In this document: positions 62,576 through 64,000 of the stretch, in pieces
Position numbering within the stretch: the stretch's first letter is position 1
Layout of the letters: each line of letters begins with the position of its first letter
NCBI RefSeq assembly: GCF_011170125.1
Contig: NZ_BLLN01000001.1
Coordinates: forward strand, 124,001 to 188,000
Direction: 5' to 3'
Source of the DNA: Streptomyces diastaticus subsp. diastaticus
Lineage (GTDB): Bacteria; Actinomycetota; Actinomycetes; Streptomycetales; Streptomycetaceae
DNA length: 64,000 nt
Made by a program: the position numbers and the translations under genes
Notes under the pieces: model-generated
The model's input: the letters and a program-made list of their open reading frames with translations, nothing else
Database searches by the model: none
What the model was told of the DNA's origin: nothing

Positions 62576-63316
62576 ATGAACGGACCGGAGATCCTCCTCA
62601 CCGTCGCCCCCGAGCTGGGCCTGTTCGTCTCGCACGCACGCCGGTCGGGCGCCAGCACCGTGATCACCGACGGGGCCTCCACCCTCGGCCACGTGGTGGA
62701 GTCGCTCGGTGTCCCGCTCACCGAGGTGGGCTCGCTGACCGTCGACGGCCACGAGGTGGCGCGCGGGCACGTCCCCGCCGCCGGAGAGCACGTCGTCGTG
62801 GGGGCCGTGGCACGCCCGCAGGCCGTCGAGGGCGCCCCGCTGCGCTTCCTCCTCGACGTGCACCTGGGCACCCTCGCCCGCCGCATGCGGCTGCTCGGCA
62901 TCGACACCGCCTACGAGAGCCACGACCTCGGCGACCCGGCACTCGCCGCCCGCTCCGCCGCCGAGCAGCGCGTCCTGCTCAGCCGGGACAGGGGCCTGCT
63001 GCGCCGCCGCGAGCTGTGGGCGGGGGCGTACGTCTACAGCGACAAGCCCGACGAGCAACTACGGGACGTCCTCGGCAGGTTCGCCCCGGCGCTGATCCCG
63101 TGGACGCGGTGCACCGCGTGCAACGGCCGGCTGCGCGACGCCGACAAGGACGAGGTCGCCCGCGACCTGGAGGGCGGCACCAAGGCCACCTACGACGTCT
63201 TCGCCCGGTGCGACGCCTGCGGGCGGGTCTACTGGCGCGGGGCCCACCACGACCGGCTGGAGACCATCGTCCGGCAGGCCCTGCGCGAGTTCGGCAAGGT
63301 GCCGGCCAGGGCCTGA
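62576..63316 (+). CDS. Mut7-C RNase/PIN-domain protein with N-terminal ubiquitin-like domain
   Basis: 246 aa. N-terminal ubiquitin-like Mut7-C fold (about 1-85: HVVESLGVPLTEVGSLTVDG). The Mut7-C PIN-type RNase domain starts RFLLDVHLGTLARRMRLLGIDTAY with acidic residues and RVLLSRDRGLLRR, and ends in a zinc ribbon, CTACNGRL and CDACGRVYWRG. Presumed RNA or tRNA nuclease. It is convergent with the next gene, leaving only 19 bp. Confidence 0.9.
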   Translation: MNGPEILLTVAPELGLFVSHARRSGASTVITDGASTLGHVVESLGVPLTEVGSLTVDGHEVARGHVPAAGEHVVVGAVARPQAVEGAPLRFLLDVHLGTLARRMRLLGIDTAYESHDLGDPALAARSAAEQRVLLSRDRGLLRRRELWAGAYVYSDKPDEQLRDVLGRFAPALIPWTRCTACNGRLRDADKDEVARDLEGGTKATYDVFARCDACGRVYWRGAHHDRLETIVRQALREFGKVPARA

Positions 63317-63335
63317 GGCCCGGGCCGGTCCGGTG

Positions 63336-64000
63336 TCAGCCGCCGAGCCGGGCGGCGAGCAGCGCCGGATCGGTCGTCGGCGCGTCGCAGACGAAGCCCC
63401 GGCAGACGTACGCGGTGGGCGCGCCGTCGGCTGCCACCCGCCCGGCCAGCAGCGGAAGTTCGCCGTCGGCCGGGCCGACGGCGACGACCGCGCCGGGCGC
63501 CGTGGAGAGCAGCGCCGTCCGGTGCAGCGCGGCCGTACGCGGGTCGTCCGGGTCGCCGACCACGGCCACCTCGCGGGGGCCGTCGAGCAGCGCCTCGGTG
63601 ACGGCCAGGCCGTGGCCGATGAAGCGGGGCACCTTCGGGCCGAGCGCGGCCACCACACCGAGCGCCCGTTCGGCGGCGGTGCGGTGCGGCTCGGAGCCGG
63701 TCTGCGCGGCGTAGCCGAGCAGCGCCCCGGCGGCGGCGGTCCAGCCGGACGGGGTCGCGTTGTCGGTGGGGTCCTGCGGGCGCCGGATGAGCTGCTCGGC
63801 GTCGGAGGCGGTGTCGTACAGGGCGCCGCTCTCGTCGGTGAAGCGGTCGATGATCTGGTCGAGGAGCAGCCCGGCGAAGTCCAGCCAGACGCCCTCACCG
63901 GTGACGGAGGCCAGGGCGAGGAAGCCCTCGGCGACGTCCGCGTAGTCCTCCAGCACGCCCGCGTTGCCGGAGGCGCGGCCGTCGCGGGAGGTGCGGGCCA
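63336..64000 (-). CDS. YyaL/SSP411-like thioredoxin-domain protein, C-terminal part
   Basis: About 220 codons of the (alpha/alpha)6 glycosidase-like half of a DUF255/YyaL protein: ASGNAGVLEDYADVAEGFLAL, TDESGALYDTASDAEQLIRRPQDPTDNATPSGWT, and the C-terminal ALLAARLGG. The N-terminal thioredoxin-like domain lies beyond the right edge. Function of the family is unclear (N-acylglucosamine epimerase-like fold). Confidence 0.88.
   Translation of the reverse strand, partial: ARTSRDGRASGNAGVLEDYADVAEGFLALASVTGEGVWLDFAGLLLDQIIDRFTDESGALYDTASDAEQLIRRPQDPTDNATPSGWTAAAGALLGYAAQTGSEPHRTAAERALGVVAALGPKVPRFIGHGLAVTEALLDGPREVAVVGDPDDPRTAALHRTALLSTAPGAVVAVGPADGELPLLAGRVAADGAPTAYVCRGFVCDAPTTDPALLAARLGG

Noticed and set aside
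62230..63714. 494-codon plus-strand frame overlapping the Mut7-C gene
   Set aside because: Arg/Pro/Ala-rich without motifs, while the Mut7-C frame has clear domains, zinc cysteines and normal codon use.

Overview
This 64 kb window is a very GC-rich actinobacterial chromosome segment, most likely Streptomyces. The evidence is overwhelming third-position G/C, frequent GTG starts, many ATGA/GTGA stop-start overlaps, a divergent oxyR/ahpCD locus, DasR-type chitinase control, a streptogrisin-like protease and GTP-dependent PEPCK. Assignments rest on reading translations and motifs by eye; no database search was run. No rRNA, tRNA, CRISPR array or phage module was seen.

Layout. 1-20.8 kb is mostly core genome: the end of a SpoIIE-type phosphatase/anti-sigma kinase, a class A PBP, an SPFH membrane protein overlapping a ribbon-helix-helix gene, a PadR-ABC-FtsX operon, ahpC-ahpD facing oxyR, an AI-2E family exporter, a secreted SLT protein, PhoH, a Z-prenyl synthase, an aldo/keto reductase, a DUF4097-type lipoprotein and a frameshifted TMEM175 channel. 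20.8-28.7 kb is an eroding accessory stretch. An aminoglycoside/hydroxyurea kinase gene is cut at its catalytic HGDLH loop by an IS481-family element with a CTAG duplication. Divergent from it is an intact chloramphenicol-exporter gene behind a small leader ORF. A vWA protein and an MFS/aldo-keto reductase operon follow, then a deletion scar that fuses the broken ends of a divergent flavin monooxygenase/TetR pair.

28.7-42.0 kb, all on the minus strand, is a Tad/Flp-pilus-type locus. In transcription order it encodes a zinc-ribbon protein, CpaB, a CpaE-TadE fusion, TadE, TadA, TadB, TadC, a histidine kinase, a LuxR response regulator, a Flp-like peptide, a TadG-like protein, a lipoprotein and an OmpA-domain protein. 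The TadG-like gene is split by an 857 bp IS5-family element with a TTA duplication. Removing the element restores a 201-residue reading frame.

42.0-64.0 kb holds a GH18 chitinase with a DasR-like operator inside its promoter, a methyltransferase, an Nramp-like transporter and a D-amino-acid catabolic cluster (RidA, IclR regulator, PfkB kinase, PLP deaminase, N-acyl-D-amino-acid deacylase) around a palindromic operator. It continues with two neighbouring secreted proteins sharing a chitin-binding module (streptogrisin C-like protease and intradiol dioxygenase), a DJ-1/PfpI protein, an aminotransferase, PEPCK, a hemolysin III homologue, a Mut7-C nuclease and the C-terminus of a YyaL-like protein.

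The strongest observations are the two base-exact IS insertions with reconstructable host genes, a transposase whose stop codon is supplied by its target site, the leader ORF before the chloramphenicol exporter, the CpaE-TadE fusion inside a Tad locus broken near its end, and the shared chitin-binding module in adjacent secreted enzymes.
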